From assembly GCA_010645155.1 (NCBI GenBank), contig JAAGOF010000185.1, positions 1,390,329-1,454,328 on the forward strand: a stretch of 64,000 nt of DNA. Reading direction: 5' to 3'. Below the pieces are notes generated by a model that was not told the DNA's origin, ran no database searches, and saw only the letters and a program-made list of their open reading frames with translations. Position numbers and translations under genes: made by a program. This DNA comes from Tigriopus japonicus. Taxonomy: Eukaryota; Arthropoda; Copepoda; Harpacticoida; Harpacticidae. This document shows, in pieces, positions 35,406 through 57,999 of the stretch; the first letter of the stretch is position 1, and the number at the start of each line of letters is the position of its first letter.

Positions 35406-36639
35406 TGCTTGAATCAAATTAAATATTTCTCTTTTGCAATTTTGATCATTCTCTGCAACAGCACTCATTTTGCCACTTGTTAATTTCAGAGCTAATTGTT
35501 GGTTTGGATTACATTATGCCTGTCATGCTTCTGATTTAAAAGGAGAGCACTTTCCTTGAAAGGCATGTAAAATCACTTCCAGTTTTCAAACACATCAGCA
35601 TGTTCAATTAAACTTACACACAATCAGAAACACATTTTTACAACTGTAAGAAAAGTACTAGGTGTACAAATGAAAGATTTTACTACCTAAGGGTGCTTCA
35701 TTATTTGTGCTATCATTTTCTTCATAGCTTTGCTTTTCATTGGAATCCAAGAGGCAATTAGACAAGTATTTTTGTACCATGGAAGATCAAGTTTTGAAGT
35801 AGGAAATATCTTTCTAGCAATAAGATTTTCCCAATTTGAGGAGACTTCCTTAGTCTTTGTTTGAGAAACTAATCTATCAAAAAGGTTTTTTTTTTTTAAA
35901 TTAAACATCAATTTGAAGCCATGGTGTTTTTCATAGTGGCATGTATCATTACACCATCCCACTTAGTTGTCTGATCATTCTGGTCAAAGGTGAAACTTGT
36001 CAAATATAATGAAAATTGGGGTCTCTGTTGAGCTCTGTGGTTTGGGCTAAAGCCTAAACAATTCTCCCCTTGTATCCCTCAAGAAAAAAGAAATCCTTAC
36101 CAAGCTGGAAATAAAGAAGCAAACCGTATGATGGGAAAGTATCAAGATTAGAAGTCATTTGAAGCACTGATTTACACTTCACCAAAACAATTCTTGAGAT
36201 CATTTAAAACCACCAATTCTGCAGTTTTAAAAGTAACTTGATGCACCTGCTTGGTCACTAGGGTTTAAAAAATCCTTAAACATAACCACTTTTGTGCATC
36301 AAGATGATGATATTCCTGGCAATTGAAGTTTTCAATCAGGTAATGATCCTTTCAAAAATAGACGCCATGTTTACAACTACTGAAGTGATTGTTAAGTGAT
36401 GCCATTTCACCTCTTGCCAAGCCAGGCAAAAACTTAATGAAATATTTACTCAATAATCCAAATCTTAGTATTTTTGGTTTAAACTGTCAAATATTTGCAA
36501 ATTGACATTCAAAAATGAAAGAAAATGATTTCTTATTGTCTGATGCCATCAAAAAAGAAGCTTGATCAACCCCAGTTTTTTTCAGCAAGCCTGGGCATGC
36601 TGCTTCACTCACTAAGCCCCTTGTTTTGGCGGCAAATTC

Positions 36640-36800
36640 AAACCATTTTGACATCGGCCTGCTCTCGGTCAGGCCATTTTTCCGACCAATGTCCATATCT
36701 CCAGATGTCCGTGATTTACTACACAGAAAAAAGGAAAAGCCCCGTTTTTCCTTTTTCCTGTGTAACAAACCACTTGATCTTGGTCGGCCGTGTTCAATCC
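36640..36800. repeat. Dispersed repeat, copy 2, with an inserted hairpin
   Basis: Inverse copy of 34285-34425. It also contains a hairpin at about 36720-36763 (left arm ACACAGAAAAAAGGAAAA, right arm TTTTCCTTTTTCCTGTGT) that copy 1 lacks. Confidence 0.65.
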
Positions 36801-37261
36801 AGTAAATTCTAGATATCCTTAAATTGATCCCATTAAATTGAAAATACGTTGTCTGCATGAAACTTGAATTGTGAACTTAATGAATATCCAAAAGATTACA
36901 TGTCATCTAATCTTTTCAAACTCAGAGGAACAATTGGAATCGGATGTCAAGTTTATATCTTGTTCACACGGAAGGAGAGATGTGATTTTTCTTTCGCTTA
37001 ACTTACCCCTGCAACAATACTTTGCTAATCATGCAACCTCGATTATTACATTCGTTTCTGTGGAAAAATTGGCTAAACTTGATCTAAATGGTGATTATTG
37101 ACAAACGTAAGCTTAGTCGAAACCATTTGTAACATTTTATGGAAATTTGAAATGAAGTACTTCGTAAACAAAAAGATGATCAGTAGTAAAAAAAATTAAC
37201 GTTTTAAAAAGCGTTCGCAAAAATGCCCCATTTATAGTAAGGTTTCAGAAGAGCTATATTT

Positions 37262-38890
37262 AAATACAGAGGATCAGCTCATTCCCGAAGACGACAAATG
37301 GTCAACAAATTGAACAATGAAGGAGCCCGATAAGGAAGAAAGGAGGACTTCATTGTTCGAACTAGCCTGGATTCCTTGGGATTAGGAGGTGCTCTCAAAA
37401 CGCACGTCAAACCTCTACAATCGCCAAAACTGATCTCAAAGCTTGGGTTAGGACAGAGCCCATGAATGCTCTTGAAAACATACAGTATCAGAACCCTTTC
37501 ATACCTTCTCTGAGCACTGTACACCCCTAACCTCTGGCGCAATACGAGGAGACTAGGAATATACTACTAGCAATACTAGGAACATCACAGGAATAAGAGA
37601 GCTCTCCCAATACGAGAGCTCTCCCATTCCTGTGATGTTCCTAGTAAAACATCTTTGGATCTGCTCGATCTTTTGCAAACCTGCTGAACTCATTGGAGCC
37701 CAAATGGGTGAGGCATATTCAACATGAGGCTGAACAATCGACTTGTACAGAGTTAACATTGTAATACTATCTCTGGACTTGAAAGTGCGATAGATCCAGC
37801 CACATATTTGAAATGCCTTCCCCACTTTCAACTGGATATGCTCATCAAACCTTCCATCATCTTGGAATACAACTCCTAAATCCCTCATGGTCGATACCTG
37901 CACAATATTCCATTTTTATTTTTGCAAATTAAAATCAATTCATATCACAACCTCCATTGTCTTTGAGTGGAACATCTAATTTTGACGCCCCATACGTCAT
38001 TGTACGGAATTTCATCCCGTTCAATGCCATATTACTCTGACCAACCCAAGAGTAGACTTTCGCCAAGTTCTCAACTAAATATTTTGAGTCCTGACTATTC
38101 CTTCAACTAACTAATCTTATGTCATCAACAGATGAAGAAATACTGGCTTTTGTTCTAAACAGCGACTACCATATTCAAAACAATACACTGCATGTCCAAT
38201 GATAAAAAAATTATCGCAATAAACATTATTTGTTCTAAATTTATGGAGAGGAGTAATAAAGAGAATAAACAAGAGCGGACCTAAAATTGGACTTGTGGTG
38301 GAACACCTAACTTGATATCATACGTACATGCCACTAAAAGATTCTTCAACTATAACTATTTGCTTCCTTTCGCTCGTGAAACTATCAATCCAATTCAGGA
38401 CCTTACCCTGGTTCCCAAACTCTTTGATTTGATCAAGCAAAAGACCATGATCCACCTTATCAAAGGCCTTGGCAAAGTCAAGATAGACTACATCAACTGA
38501 CTCGTGACTTTCAAGCTCCTCAATGATCTGTTCAGTGTGGTCAATCAAATTGGTTACAGTTTTTAAATGGGCTCGAAACCCATGCTGTCCGGGGGGAATG
38601 ATATCATGGACTTCCAAATACTCAACAAGCTCGGACTTCATGATCTTCTCAAAGACCTTTGCAATATTGGAAGTCAGAGAAATGGGCCTATAATTACTAG
38701 GGAGTGACTTATCTTCGCCCTTAAAAATTGGAACGACATGAGCTACTTTTAGAGAAGAGGGAAACTTGCCCTGATCCAAGATGCAACGCAACAAGTAGGA
38801 GAAAACAGGGGCAAGAATATGTGAGCATTTCATCAGAAACTGAGATGTCACACCATCAGGTCCAGGAGAACTCCATTAGATTAAGGGAAA
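37262..38890 (-). pseudogene. Degenerate, 5'-truncated LINE reverse transcriptase
   Basis: The minus strand carries a non-LTR retrotransposon RT in the usual order but broken. The fingers read PIFKGEDKSLPSNYRPISL, then GFRAHLKT, and motif A is VYLDFAKAFDKVDH. Motif B is degenerate (GPLLFILFI preceded by an in-frame TAG near 38285). Motif C is reduced to SVDD. After it come TYGASKLDVPLKD and a C-terminal thumb region (LGVVFQDDGRFDEHI, YKSIVQPHVEYASPIWAPMS, RVLILYVFKSIHGLCPNP). Several frameshifts separate these blocks. The style is CR1/L2/Jockey-like. No endonuclease domain is present, so the copy is 5'-truncated and not functional. A 70-bp palindrome at about 37560-37632 interrupts the C-terminal part. 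Confidence 0.88.
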
Positions 38891-38899
38891 GAATGAGTG

Positions 38900-40930
38900 G
38901 ACGTTTATGAAAGATTCTAATTCAGTAGTGGACGGTTTGGGCCAGATATTTTTGAAAATGATTATTCGATATTCAATGGAAGTTTGTTTTGACCTTGCCG
39001 CCCTTCTTTTTCCTCATCAAGCAGGGTGAACGTTCAATTAAACAGTATTGGCGCTATCTACGCGGGATGTGTGTAATAACGCTACTTATTACAAAACTAC
39101 CATTGAGGTTTCTTGATTAAATTGACACCCCTAATATTTTCATAATGACTTGTTTCGATTCTTGACTATTCAAATCATGACCCAATCTAGAGAATCAAAA
39201 AGATTCTACATGGATGTTTTTGTAGGATGGATTTACGTTCTTGTCGCAATGACATAAATTCAAAGATACTGTATATTGACAAGGATGACCTATTGTGTTT
39301 ATTTTTATTTCAGAGCAAGTCTGAATTAGAATTAAAGCGAAGAGGTTTATTGGTTTTGCATACCACCGGACAAATCGCAAAAATATTATGCCACCCTCAT
39401 CAGCCAAACGAAAAACATTCAAACACAATAACTACCCTAAAAAGAAGTTAACTTAACGTCTGGCTCATTATTAAGATGGTAAAGACAAATCGACATGACA
39501 AAGCCCACAATGGTCTTTGCTTTTTGTGCACTGGAAAGGACAGACTAACCATAAAACCAGAATCTCGTATAAATGTCTGGTGGATGAATTAGTTATTGAA
39601 GGCTTCAAAGCTTCATAACGTTGTCGAATTAAACTGGAATCTTTTGCAAAAGGCATAGTTACCTCTTATCTACCCGAATTTCCAGACTACTCAGTATGAG
39701 CATCTTCAGTTCACGAATTCAAATGCTGAAACCTGAAGGAACTCTTTGTTGTTGCAAATATGCCAAATTTACAAAGTCTGTACCACTTTTGGAACCAAAT
39801 CCACAAAGCGCAAACCAAGCGCAAACTCTTTGCAATTCAGAATGAAGTTCAATCGTCAGATAACACACAAGGCCACCTCAATCTGCATTAACTGCTTTCG
39901 TTTAGTGTACAGACAAAGGATGCAGGCATGTCTTTCAAAGAAATCGGCAATGGACAACTTACAAATTCTTGTTCCAAATGAGATATTACAAAAAACGACT
40001 TTTAGAGAGCTTGATGACTTGAAAGCTCCGAGCGGCAAAGTAGAGGTCTCAACTTTCTGAAAAAAAGTGTGCTACCAGAATTTGAAATCAAATGAAACAC
40101 CCGAAGAGAACAACGCAGTGACAAGCACGACTATCCAAAAAATCTCTCAATTGGCTAACTTGTCGATTAATCAACCGTTGTTTTTTGCAAGGAGTTGAGG
40201 CGGGATGTGCTTGTTGCCAAAAGATTGAAAAGCCATCTGGGTCTATCCATCAAGCAACCAACCCATTATTTTAAATTTGACCTTAGTTCCATCAGAGATG
40301 ATTCTTCCCACTTGTGTATTGTAAATCATTGAAACAATTTTTGGACTGCATTTTGCAGGAGCAATCACTTGAATACAAAGATCGCATCTCATTGTCAGGA
40401 ATTACTAGTGATGTCATCATTTTTAGTGGTAAAAAAAGTTCAGAAGACATGAGTTTCTGATGAGCGTGAAAGGTAGCTAAAACGAAGATTTAGGCCTGGT
40501 AATTTTAACAATTCCTTTCCCACCTGCACAACTTGAAGTGGAAGCAATTCTTGACATTTTCTGCAAACAAAAAAAAATGGTTTTGTTGTTTTTATCTAAA
40601 ATTTTGTTACATAAATTGAAGGGGCTCTTCCAAACTTTTGAATCAGGAATGCCAGACATTGAATGACAGGATGGCGAGAGGATTTGGGTTCATGGGGCAA
40701 CTAAACAAGAAAACAAATTATTTGTTTAATTGAAGGCTTCCAATCTCTCCATTTCATTTTGAATTACTTTGCAATACTTCCAAACATACATTAACCATGC
40801 CGTTGCTCTTGAATGCGACATTTTTCAAAAATTTGACCCTTGAAAACTGAGACATTTTTTTGGCAAGCCTAGACTGCTAACGGCAGCAGGTCTGTATTTT
40901 CATACGGTAATCGCTCCCATTGATGAAGGC
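38900..40930. other. No supported gene; possible worn flank of the transposon ORF that follows
   Basis: The open frame at 39746-40060 (+) contains basic, Cys-poor sequence (YKVCTTFGTKSTKRKPSAN) that might be an N-terminal remnant of the element at 40940-41800, but I cannot show it. The rest is stop-dense. Confidence 0.3.
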
Positions 40931-40939
40931 CGTGGGCAC

Positions 40940-41800
40940 TTAAAAGTAAGTGGAATTTTGATTTTGAGGGACAAGGCTTTCGCGACTAAAGGCTCCTTAT
41001 CGTCCAGCGTCAGACGGAAGCACATTTTGGCAATATCGCCAATCAAAGAGAGTTATGACAGTATTAAACTTATTATTGAAAAGTTAAACATTTTGGTTAC
41101 CCCAAGGATTTGGAATTCTTCTTTGCCCAAGATCTTAGATGTTTCAACATTTCCTTAGGCTTGGGCAACCACTCTAGCAAACACCCGTTCATCTGGTGCC
41201 TGCATCTGGTGCTGGTGCATCTGGTGGAGAGTAACAGTTGGATCGAAATAATCCAGACTAATCATTCATTGACTGAGGCCAAACAATATCTACAATTTGG
41301 ACAGCAAAAACAAACACCCCAAAAATTCCATAGTGTGAAGCGCCTGCCTCCCAATTCTTCCTCTGCCAAATGATTTGCCCCTTATCAGAACTTGTGCCAT
41401 ACCAATGCTTCACTTATCCCTCGGCATTGTCAACAAATGTCCATGGAAAAGCCCATTCCCATTGTTGAAGAGTGGCCTCGAAGTCTTCATTTGCTCCGTC
41501 AAGATTACCATGGAAAAGTCTTTGAGGGCAATGGGTGTCGGACCTTGTGTAAGAATATAAATGGCCTTAGAACAGGACTAAAGAAACTTGGAGAGGGCAA
41601 AAGGGGCAAACCTTTCGTCATAATATTTTAGACTTTCAACAGTACTATTGTGGCCTCACCTGAGCCTTCCGTGAATCTGTCAGAGTTTAAGTTAATGATT
41701 GGCAAATTTCGTGATGCTTGGAGAAATTCAAAGCTGAATGTCGCTCCAAAAGTTCATATTCTCATTTGTCACTTATATGATTTTTAGTGGTCAGAGGAGG
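40940..41800 (+). pseudogene. Decayed transposon-associated ORF (frameshifted)
   Basis: Joined across at least two frameshifts, the plus strand resembles a conserved, poorly characterised ORF found in mobile elements of many invertebrate genomes. The blocks in order are RKHILAISPIKESYDSIKLI, FNISLGLGNHSSKHPFIWC (a LGLxSHSSxxPCxxC-like block with the first Cys lost), AIPMLHLSLGIVNK, DYHGKVFEGNGCRTL, and FRDAWRNSKLNVAPKVHILI. Frames change near 41160-41400 and stops interrupt the tail (TAG near 41788). I recognise the pattern from memory of such elements and cannot name the superfamily with confidence. Confidence 0.55.
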
Positions 41801-41819
41801 CAAAAATATTGCGGTATAT

Positions 41820-43850
41820 AGTGAGCAAGCCCATGGAGAAATTTTATAAAACATAGCAAAAATACTATGTAAAAGACACAAACTGTGACACGTATCAAGC
41901 CATGGATATCTAGACCCATGATCAAACCCAATTGCTCCGTGCCATTTTGGACTTCAATGGCAATTACGCAAACTAGTTTTGAGATATGTTTGCTTATTTT
42001 TGTTTGGATCAAATACAAGTGACTTTACAAATCTGCTTGCGTTATTTTGCATTCAACGACGAATGCCAAGAACAACGGTCAACAGCAACATCATATTACA
42101 AGGTCACTGGTATTTATGTAATTTCTTTATGTAATTTTTGTTGGCTTGGTCCCATGCCAACAAAGAATTGCTTAAAACTCTAGTTTAAAATACAATAACG
42201 TAACACTAATATTGAAGAAGTAAGAGTTCAAGGAAACTTAAAAAGTTAATGAAAAAGGCTCTAAGCAAGTTTTGGTAACATCGATTGTCTTGTCTAGAAA
42301 CTGAATTTGTATCTAATGTTGGCTCTCTCACTCAAATTAAGGCATACTCGCTCCACTCTTGAAAATCATCTTAGCTTTGAGAGCACATTACATAACCTTA
42401 TAACGATGGAATTGTTTGGATGGTAGAATAAAATGTTGGGAAAATACCTCTCCTTATTCTGTTATTTCTATCAATAAGTCGCTTTGACATCTTGTTTTGT
42501 CATAAATTACTCCTAAAGCTTAATGGGCGTTTATTACGAATTACACTGTACATTAACATCCTCTAATGGAAATCAATTAGTAGTTGTTTTAACTTAAGTA
42601 TTTTCTCGTATTTAAAGGATAAATCCATATTCATAAATCGGAAACCCCAATGATAAGGGTTGCTCCAATTGGAAAAGGGTGACGAAACCTAAAAATCAAA
42701 ATATCCTTCCTTGAAGAAAGAGACAATTGTCTTCTTATGTTCATTCTTAACGATAAATTCGAGTTTGAAGATGATTGATGGCAACAAATAACAATGGAGA
42801 GTGGATACCAATATCTGCCATCTTGATATTGTAAAGCATTTTTCTGGTACCTCCTTATTGAATTATGGTGGCAAATTTGATTTTTTTTGGTGGGTTGCGG
42901 ACTTTTTATTACCGCTACAAGGAAAGGTTGATATTGAAAAGTATTTGCATTTTGTCTCGTCCTGTATTAAATAACTTCAGGGGATTACCTCATGTTTAGT
43001 CCTTACAAAAAAGAGAACAATAACCAAGGGAGGCGAGAGCTCAGAGTTTACAAACCGCTGGAGGTCGTCGCGAGAGACAAAATTGGCAGAAAGGAGAATT
43101 CTCAGTTAAGGACTACAAAGCAAAATGTCGATGTCAACACTATCAAACTTGAATATCTTATCAATAGGGGATTGTTTTTATATTCTTTGGTTTTATATCT
43201 TTATATTTTTCTTTTATCCAAACGAGAGCAATCCGAAGACTGAAACTGTCTCATTTCCCCTGCGTCAAGTTCCTTCCAAATACCTTAAACATGGGAGATT
43301 TTTACTGTAAGGAATTTTCCACCGTACCGGGTATCAATGAATTCCAACTAGAAGGCAGCAAAGGTGATTCAGGGTCAGCGATTAGTTGAAATTTGCCCAA
43401 ATAAGCCCTGTTCACAGACGTTTGGAGGATAATCTTTAATATTGAATATTTAAGGGCTTAATTTATCGTGATGTTTTTTGACTGGGTTTAAGGAGAAATT
43501 GCAATTTTATAGTAAATAATACATCAACTTGAGACACTGTTTGATAACAAAATCTTCCTGTAATTTATTGAAATTAAGTTTAACCTGATTTGAGGTTCAA
43601 ATCAGGTTTCAAAAGTTTATAAATGAATCCTTTGCATCATTAAGTAGTTCTCACTAGAGCATTATAATAACAATAGTGCTCTAGTTCTCACCATCTTTAA
43701 AATTTGATTACTTTTCTCAATCTGTAACATTTGTAGATTAAGAAGCAGAAAAAGTATGACCATTTTGTTTCGTCGCATTTGATCAAAAATGGATGCAAAT
43801 ATCCCAACATTGATGTGGCAAAAAGTGCGTGCGCACTCAAAAAGAAATAA
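41820..43850. other. Gene-free stretch with a LINE tail remnant and small hairpins
   Basis: At 42880-42935 the plus strand reads GGTGGGTTGCGGACTTTTTA then TTACCGCTACAAGGAA, matching the 3' tail of the LINE at 56850 (minus orientation). Perfect short hairpins occur at about 43584-43610 (AACCTGATTTGA arms, 3-base loop) and 43652-43685 (ACTAGAGCA arms). No gene is supported. Confidence 0.5.
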
Positions 43851-43861
43851 CCAAACAAACA

Positions 43862-44592
43862 GACATATAAATTAAAGGCTTTATATACAAAGAATCGCAA
43901 AGGTCTGGAATCGAAGGTCTTCTCTTATTAGAGGGTTCCTCTGGACCCCAAGTTCTGATTGGTCAGGCTACCCCTTGCGCCAACGTGACTAGATGCAGCT
44001 TGTCTTGAAAGCTTTCAGGCCCAAAAAAATCACCAATTCGTGGCTTCTAAATCAAGATTAAAAAATTGAATGTTTTACGTGACTAAAAAAGAGAGGCCCC
44101 AACAAATTTGTGAAGTTTTAGACATGAGATTGTATGAAAAAGTGTAAAGAGTCAACCCCTTTCTTTTTTGGACACCCTGATGATCTCTATTCCACCTGAG
44201 ATTGGGCAAGGAGAAGATATGGGATATTAGAGGGCTCTAGGGGATATCAGTTGCTGAACAAAGGGTGGCACTTTACATGCCATTTCCAAATTGGTGTTTC
44301 TGGACTTTCCGTGAGGAAAAGAAAAAAAATGCTACCGAATGTTGAAATTTCTTTATATAGTAGCATTCCAATTTGTAAGTGCGACATTCATCTATTGGAT
44401 TGAAAGCCATTTAATCGCAATTTTCTTGGGACAAAAGCTTTCAAGACATGCCGCATCTAGTCACGCTGCCGCAAGTGTTGATTGACCAATCACAACTTCA
44501 CTCCCCAAAAACCCTCTAATCAAAAAAACACCTTCCATTCTACACCTTTGCCCTTCTTTGTATATCAAGCCTTTAATATAAATCCACGTGTC
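43862..44592. mobile_element. Inverted-repeat (MITE-like) element, about 730 bp
   Basis: Left arm 43862-44020 and right arm 44430-44592 are inverted copies. Shared blocks, read inward from the right end, are CCTTTAATATAAAT, TTTGTATAT, ACACCTTTG, CCCTCTAAT, GACCAATCA, GCATCTAGTCACG and GAAAGCTTTCAAGACA-like sequence. The core of about 400 bp has no coding content. The outermost bases are worn, so no clean target duplication can be given. Confidence 0.7.
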
Positions 44593-44599
44593 AAAGTAG

Positions 44600-47500
44600 C
44601 ATCAGCTAATTGCGTCACTTGGCAACGCCATGGTGCTAACATAAATTGCTCTTGAGAATTATTTAGAGATTGAGAGGAAACCGGATTGATGACACGACCG
44701 ATACTACTGTAAAGACTCGTTTATCCCTAGATGGATTTATTTTTCAAACAAACGTCAACTCTGTTGACATTGCTTCCGAATGAGTTTAGCCTTCACAATC
44801 GAAGAGGATATTTCCAACTAAACAACCCAAGAAGGGAGCCATTGACTCGATGCTCAATAATAACCTCCCACCCTTCCTTATTGACGGTTATGACTACACC
44901 CCATGAGCACAATGTTAACCAAGAGAGCACCGATGGTTGACATGGTTGGGAATCCTGTCGAGCTGTGTTGGAGAACGTTTGTGTGCTCACAACTCTCGAT
45001 TGGTTGGAAGACCAGTGACGAAATGGGAGAGCCCAAATGTGCTCAATGAATCGGACAATTGTGCCCTCATAAATAACTAGACGAGAGCCAAACTGGGCAA
45101 CACAAAGGGATGAACAAATACGCCTTGAGGGGTGACATGATTTCAATGAAATCTTTAACAACAGCCCACTGGGCTAAATAAAAGGGAGGAAACAAGTTAA
45201 GAATTACACAAATAGCCCGGTGGACGCTAATTCTTCGGTTCTTCATCATCAGCTTAATCTTCCTTAGAGAGCCGAAAATGAAAACATCATTGGTTTGCTT
45301 TGGACAACCATTATGACATATTTATAAATGGATGCAATGATATCATCGAAGAAGTCATTCCTCTAAAATTCATTGTAGTTATTCAAACAACTTTTACATC
45401 CGTAACGATAACAATTATACCCTCACTACTAAGTTCTGATCTACAAAAGTTCTTGTCGAGCGTTTTGACTTGGTAGTGAAGAGAACCAAATATGCAATAT
45501 GGCCTCAAATCCATCTGTTAGTGATTCTTTCGTAGTCGAGCCTCCTAAACATGTCCATCCACAGCCTGTAAACACGTGATTGCAATGCTAATGGACGAGA
45601 ATGACATGAATGGGCCAACCTGTCACCTTTTCGGAGGTCTCAAGACGTTTCCCGCTTATTGACGAACGTAGCTGTCTAAAATCTCAACAGAACAAAATTC
45701 CGGTCACAAAAGTCAACCATAAGTTGGGACCCCCCTCCCTGCCAGCTCTATCCAAGTTGTTTCGAAAGAGGATTGGATTCGAAATTTGCCGCCCAGATCG
45801 GGGACGTGGGAGGTCATCAAGCACTCCAGAGGAAGTCCCTCAATGTATTCAATTACAATGAATGCCTCTATTCCAACACTCACAAATACGAAGGCGCTGG
45901 ATTTGTTTCATTTGGATCAGTTGTGAATTTGTTTTGATTATTGAAAATGCACGTGTCACAAATTTCCAAAATGTCCTCTTTAGGCTTAATAGGTCTTGAA
46001 ATTTGCAATATGAATGGCACTTACACCAGATATTTGATTTCCTTACCCCACAAAGGTTTCTATCAGTCGTAAATTCAATTAAGACAATTGAAATGATTCC
46101 CTTGAGAACCTTTCTGTTCTCCATAGTAGTTTCTCATTGAGTGTGTTTAACAATCAAATAGCTTTCATCACATTTGTAACTAAACCCAAACAAAGTCACT
46201 TTTTCAACATAAGCCAGCTCATTGACCACTCAGTTTCCGCGGTTGGGCACCATTTTACTTGCGTATTTGGTGAGTTGATCACATTTGAGAAGTACAGCGG
46301 ATCTGTTCTGACAAAGATACTTTTTAATGTTCCTTTCCTCCTTGGACAGCCGGTAGCTGCTACTCCATTTGATCTGAATGACCATCTGTGTACATTAACG
46401 ATAGCGTGAAAGCGTCCAATGAACCATTCATTCTTACCCAGAATGAATGCCCAAGTGACACTATTCATGAAGAGTTTGAATAGATGGCCGTCAAAAGTCG
46501 AAAAGCTCCTTTCTAGTAGGAAACCAGCCAACCAACCCGGTAGCCTACTCAGCAGCTCGCAAGTCTCAGTGTTCTGCTAGCTAGCTAGCTGGTTGGTTGG
46601 GAAGCATCATATCCTAACAGTCTTCCCAGGTGTCAAGTGAGATCGACGTTCGCTCACCATGGATGGACTGCACAAGATCTTTGAGGTCTATTGCTCAGCG
46701 ACAAAGGGCAAAGGTGCTTTTGGAAACGCAACCAAAGGACGGCAAATCACGAGGCTAAAATTACTTTCCATTCAAATTTGATGAACATGAGGCCCTTGAA
46801 AAACGTTTCTAAGAACACAAGCTTATTGATATTTTGCTACAAGACAAGTGTAAATGTGTTGAATTTGGGGCAATGCCTGTGTGTGCCAACTTTCGAGTTT
46901 GACAATCTTACTTGTTTAAATTTAGCCTCAGTTGTCGGAGAGCGCTTGGGAAGTGAAGTTCATGAATGTTACACCCCATTGGCATTCATTACCTTCCAAA
47001 AGATGAAATCAATCTCAGTCATAGTAGCACCAACCCTTGGCGTGATGGATATTTGACAAATAGTAGACGCCTCTAATCGATCAACCCAAGTGCTTTTTAT
47101 GGCTGAAAAAAGCTCTTCCATGACAAAACGGGTCCTTCACTTGAAACTCATTGAATTTAGTCGCATAAAGCAAACACGCGAACCGACGTCATCAATTTCA
47201 AGCTCAAGGTGCTCTTGTCCTACCCTTACAATATGAGATGCTTGTTAGATTGCATTGGCTCTTATTCTCTTCTTTTGGTCAAATTTAGTTCACTACTCGG
47301 GCATTTTTCGTTCAGAATCCATTTAGGGCGTCAAACGCTTTGTTGGGAACTTTGTTGGGAACTAGGGTCGTCTTTAAGAGGAAATCAACCCGAAATAATT
47401 CAATTGTGTTCAATCAACCTTTCCGAGCGTTTCACTTTCAGCTTTGATGTGCCAAAGGGAAGAAAAACAAATGCCTTCAAACCCACAAACTTGGCTTTGT

Positions 47501-48050
47501 GAATACATCAATCGAAATATACGAAGGGCAAATAGATAAATGCACCATCCTTTAGCAACGCAAAACATTCCATGTAAGTGGGAAATGGACAGAACCACAT
47601 AATAGAGAATCATGCCCAACAGCTGCTTTTCCAAGCCAAAAGTCTCTCAATTTGTAGTCCTATGTCCGACCAAATGTTTTCAAGCGGATGCATCCCATCA
47701 AATCTCTTGATTTCTGAAGATTATTCAAAAAGTAAACCACCCAAAACGTTGCAGGGCCCCTCACAAACACCAGAGTAAAAAAACAGCAAGGTCAATTGTA
47801 AAACATCTGTTGCCTGAATGCACACTTGATCAATGTGTGTAAGTTAAAGTCTCGTTCAATCTTTGAATCGATCATGTTTGTCCACGTCATGTAATGCTCT
47901 TATCTCAAGCCTATTATACGTATATTGCTAACATCAGGATATTCGTACGTAGAGACGATACCCACTTCACTTCGTGAGTACAGAACGGTGGAATTCTTAG
48001 TTAGCACTCGACAGGCTAATCTGATTGAGCTGATGGTTTGGCCGTGCTAG
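44600..48050. other. Gene-poor stretch with one possible first exon
   Basis: Several mid-length frames occur but none shows a domain. At 46659 (+) an ATG in strong context (CTCACCATGG) opens MDGLHKIFEVYCSATKGKG before a stop 40 codons on. This resembles the start of TPPP/p25-alpha proteins, but the possible donor (GTGCTT) is poor and no second exon was found. Confidence 0.25.
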
Positions 48051-48612
48051 GCGAGTCATTCATTTTTTTCTTCTTCCTTTTCTCGTTCTCTCTCTCCTGC
48101 TCTTAAAAGCCTGTCTCGGTGTTCAAGGCAATTTGTTGTGATATACAAGCGCAAATTGGGGGCTATTCATGAAGATGTAGTTGGCCATTGAAACGTGATG
48201 AATCCCCTTTATGATAGGTGAGCAGCAGCCCTGCCTGCTAGCTCGTCCATCCATCCATCCATCCAGCGAGCGAACGAAAGAGCAACAATATGCCCCCATA
48301 GAGCGAAGTTAAGCGCGAGAGCTGACGAGAGGCACGTTCTTGAGCTGGTTTCGTTCGTTCGCTCGTCGTTCGTCCGTTCATGGTGAGGTCGATTCTCGTT
48401 CGTCGAGATGGTGGGAAAAGAGGCGGTCTTACGGATCTGTGTCCAATCGAAACGTTCGGGAGGAGGAGTCTCTTTAGAAAGGGAAGTCCCATCCCCCAAA
48501 CGACGGTGTTCTCGGGGATTGGAGGACAAGTGTCTGCCTGGGGTAATAATAGGTGCATGTTGATTTTGATATGGTGTTGTTAGAATGCTATTTAATATAG
48601 TGTAGAAGAATA
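48050..48612 (+). promoter_or_regulatory. Probable promoter and 5' UTR of the NK6 gene
   Basis: A GC-richer block with a pyrimidine tract (48066-48100), an (ATCC)n run at about 48246-48265 and GTTC-type repeats at about 48350-48380 lies directly upstream of the NK6 ATG at 48613. The open frames on both strands are repeat-driven. Confidence 0.4.
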
Positions 48613-57998
<9,386 letters not shown>

Positions 57999-57999
57999 C

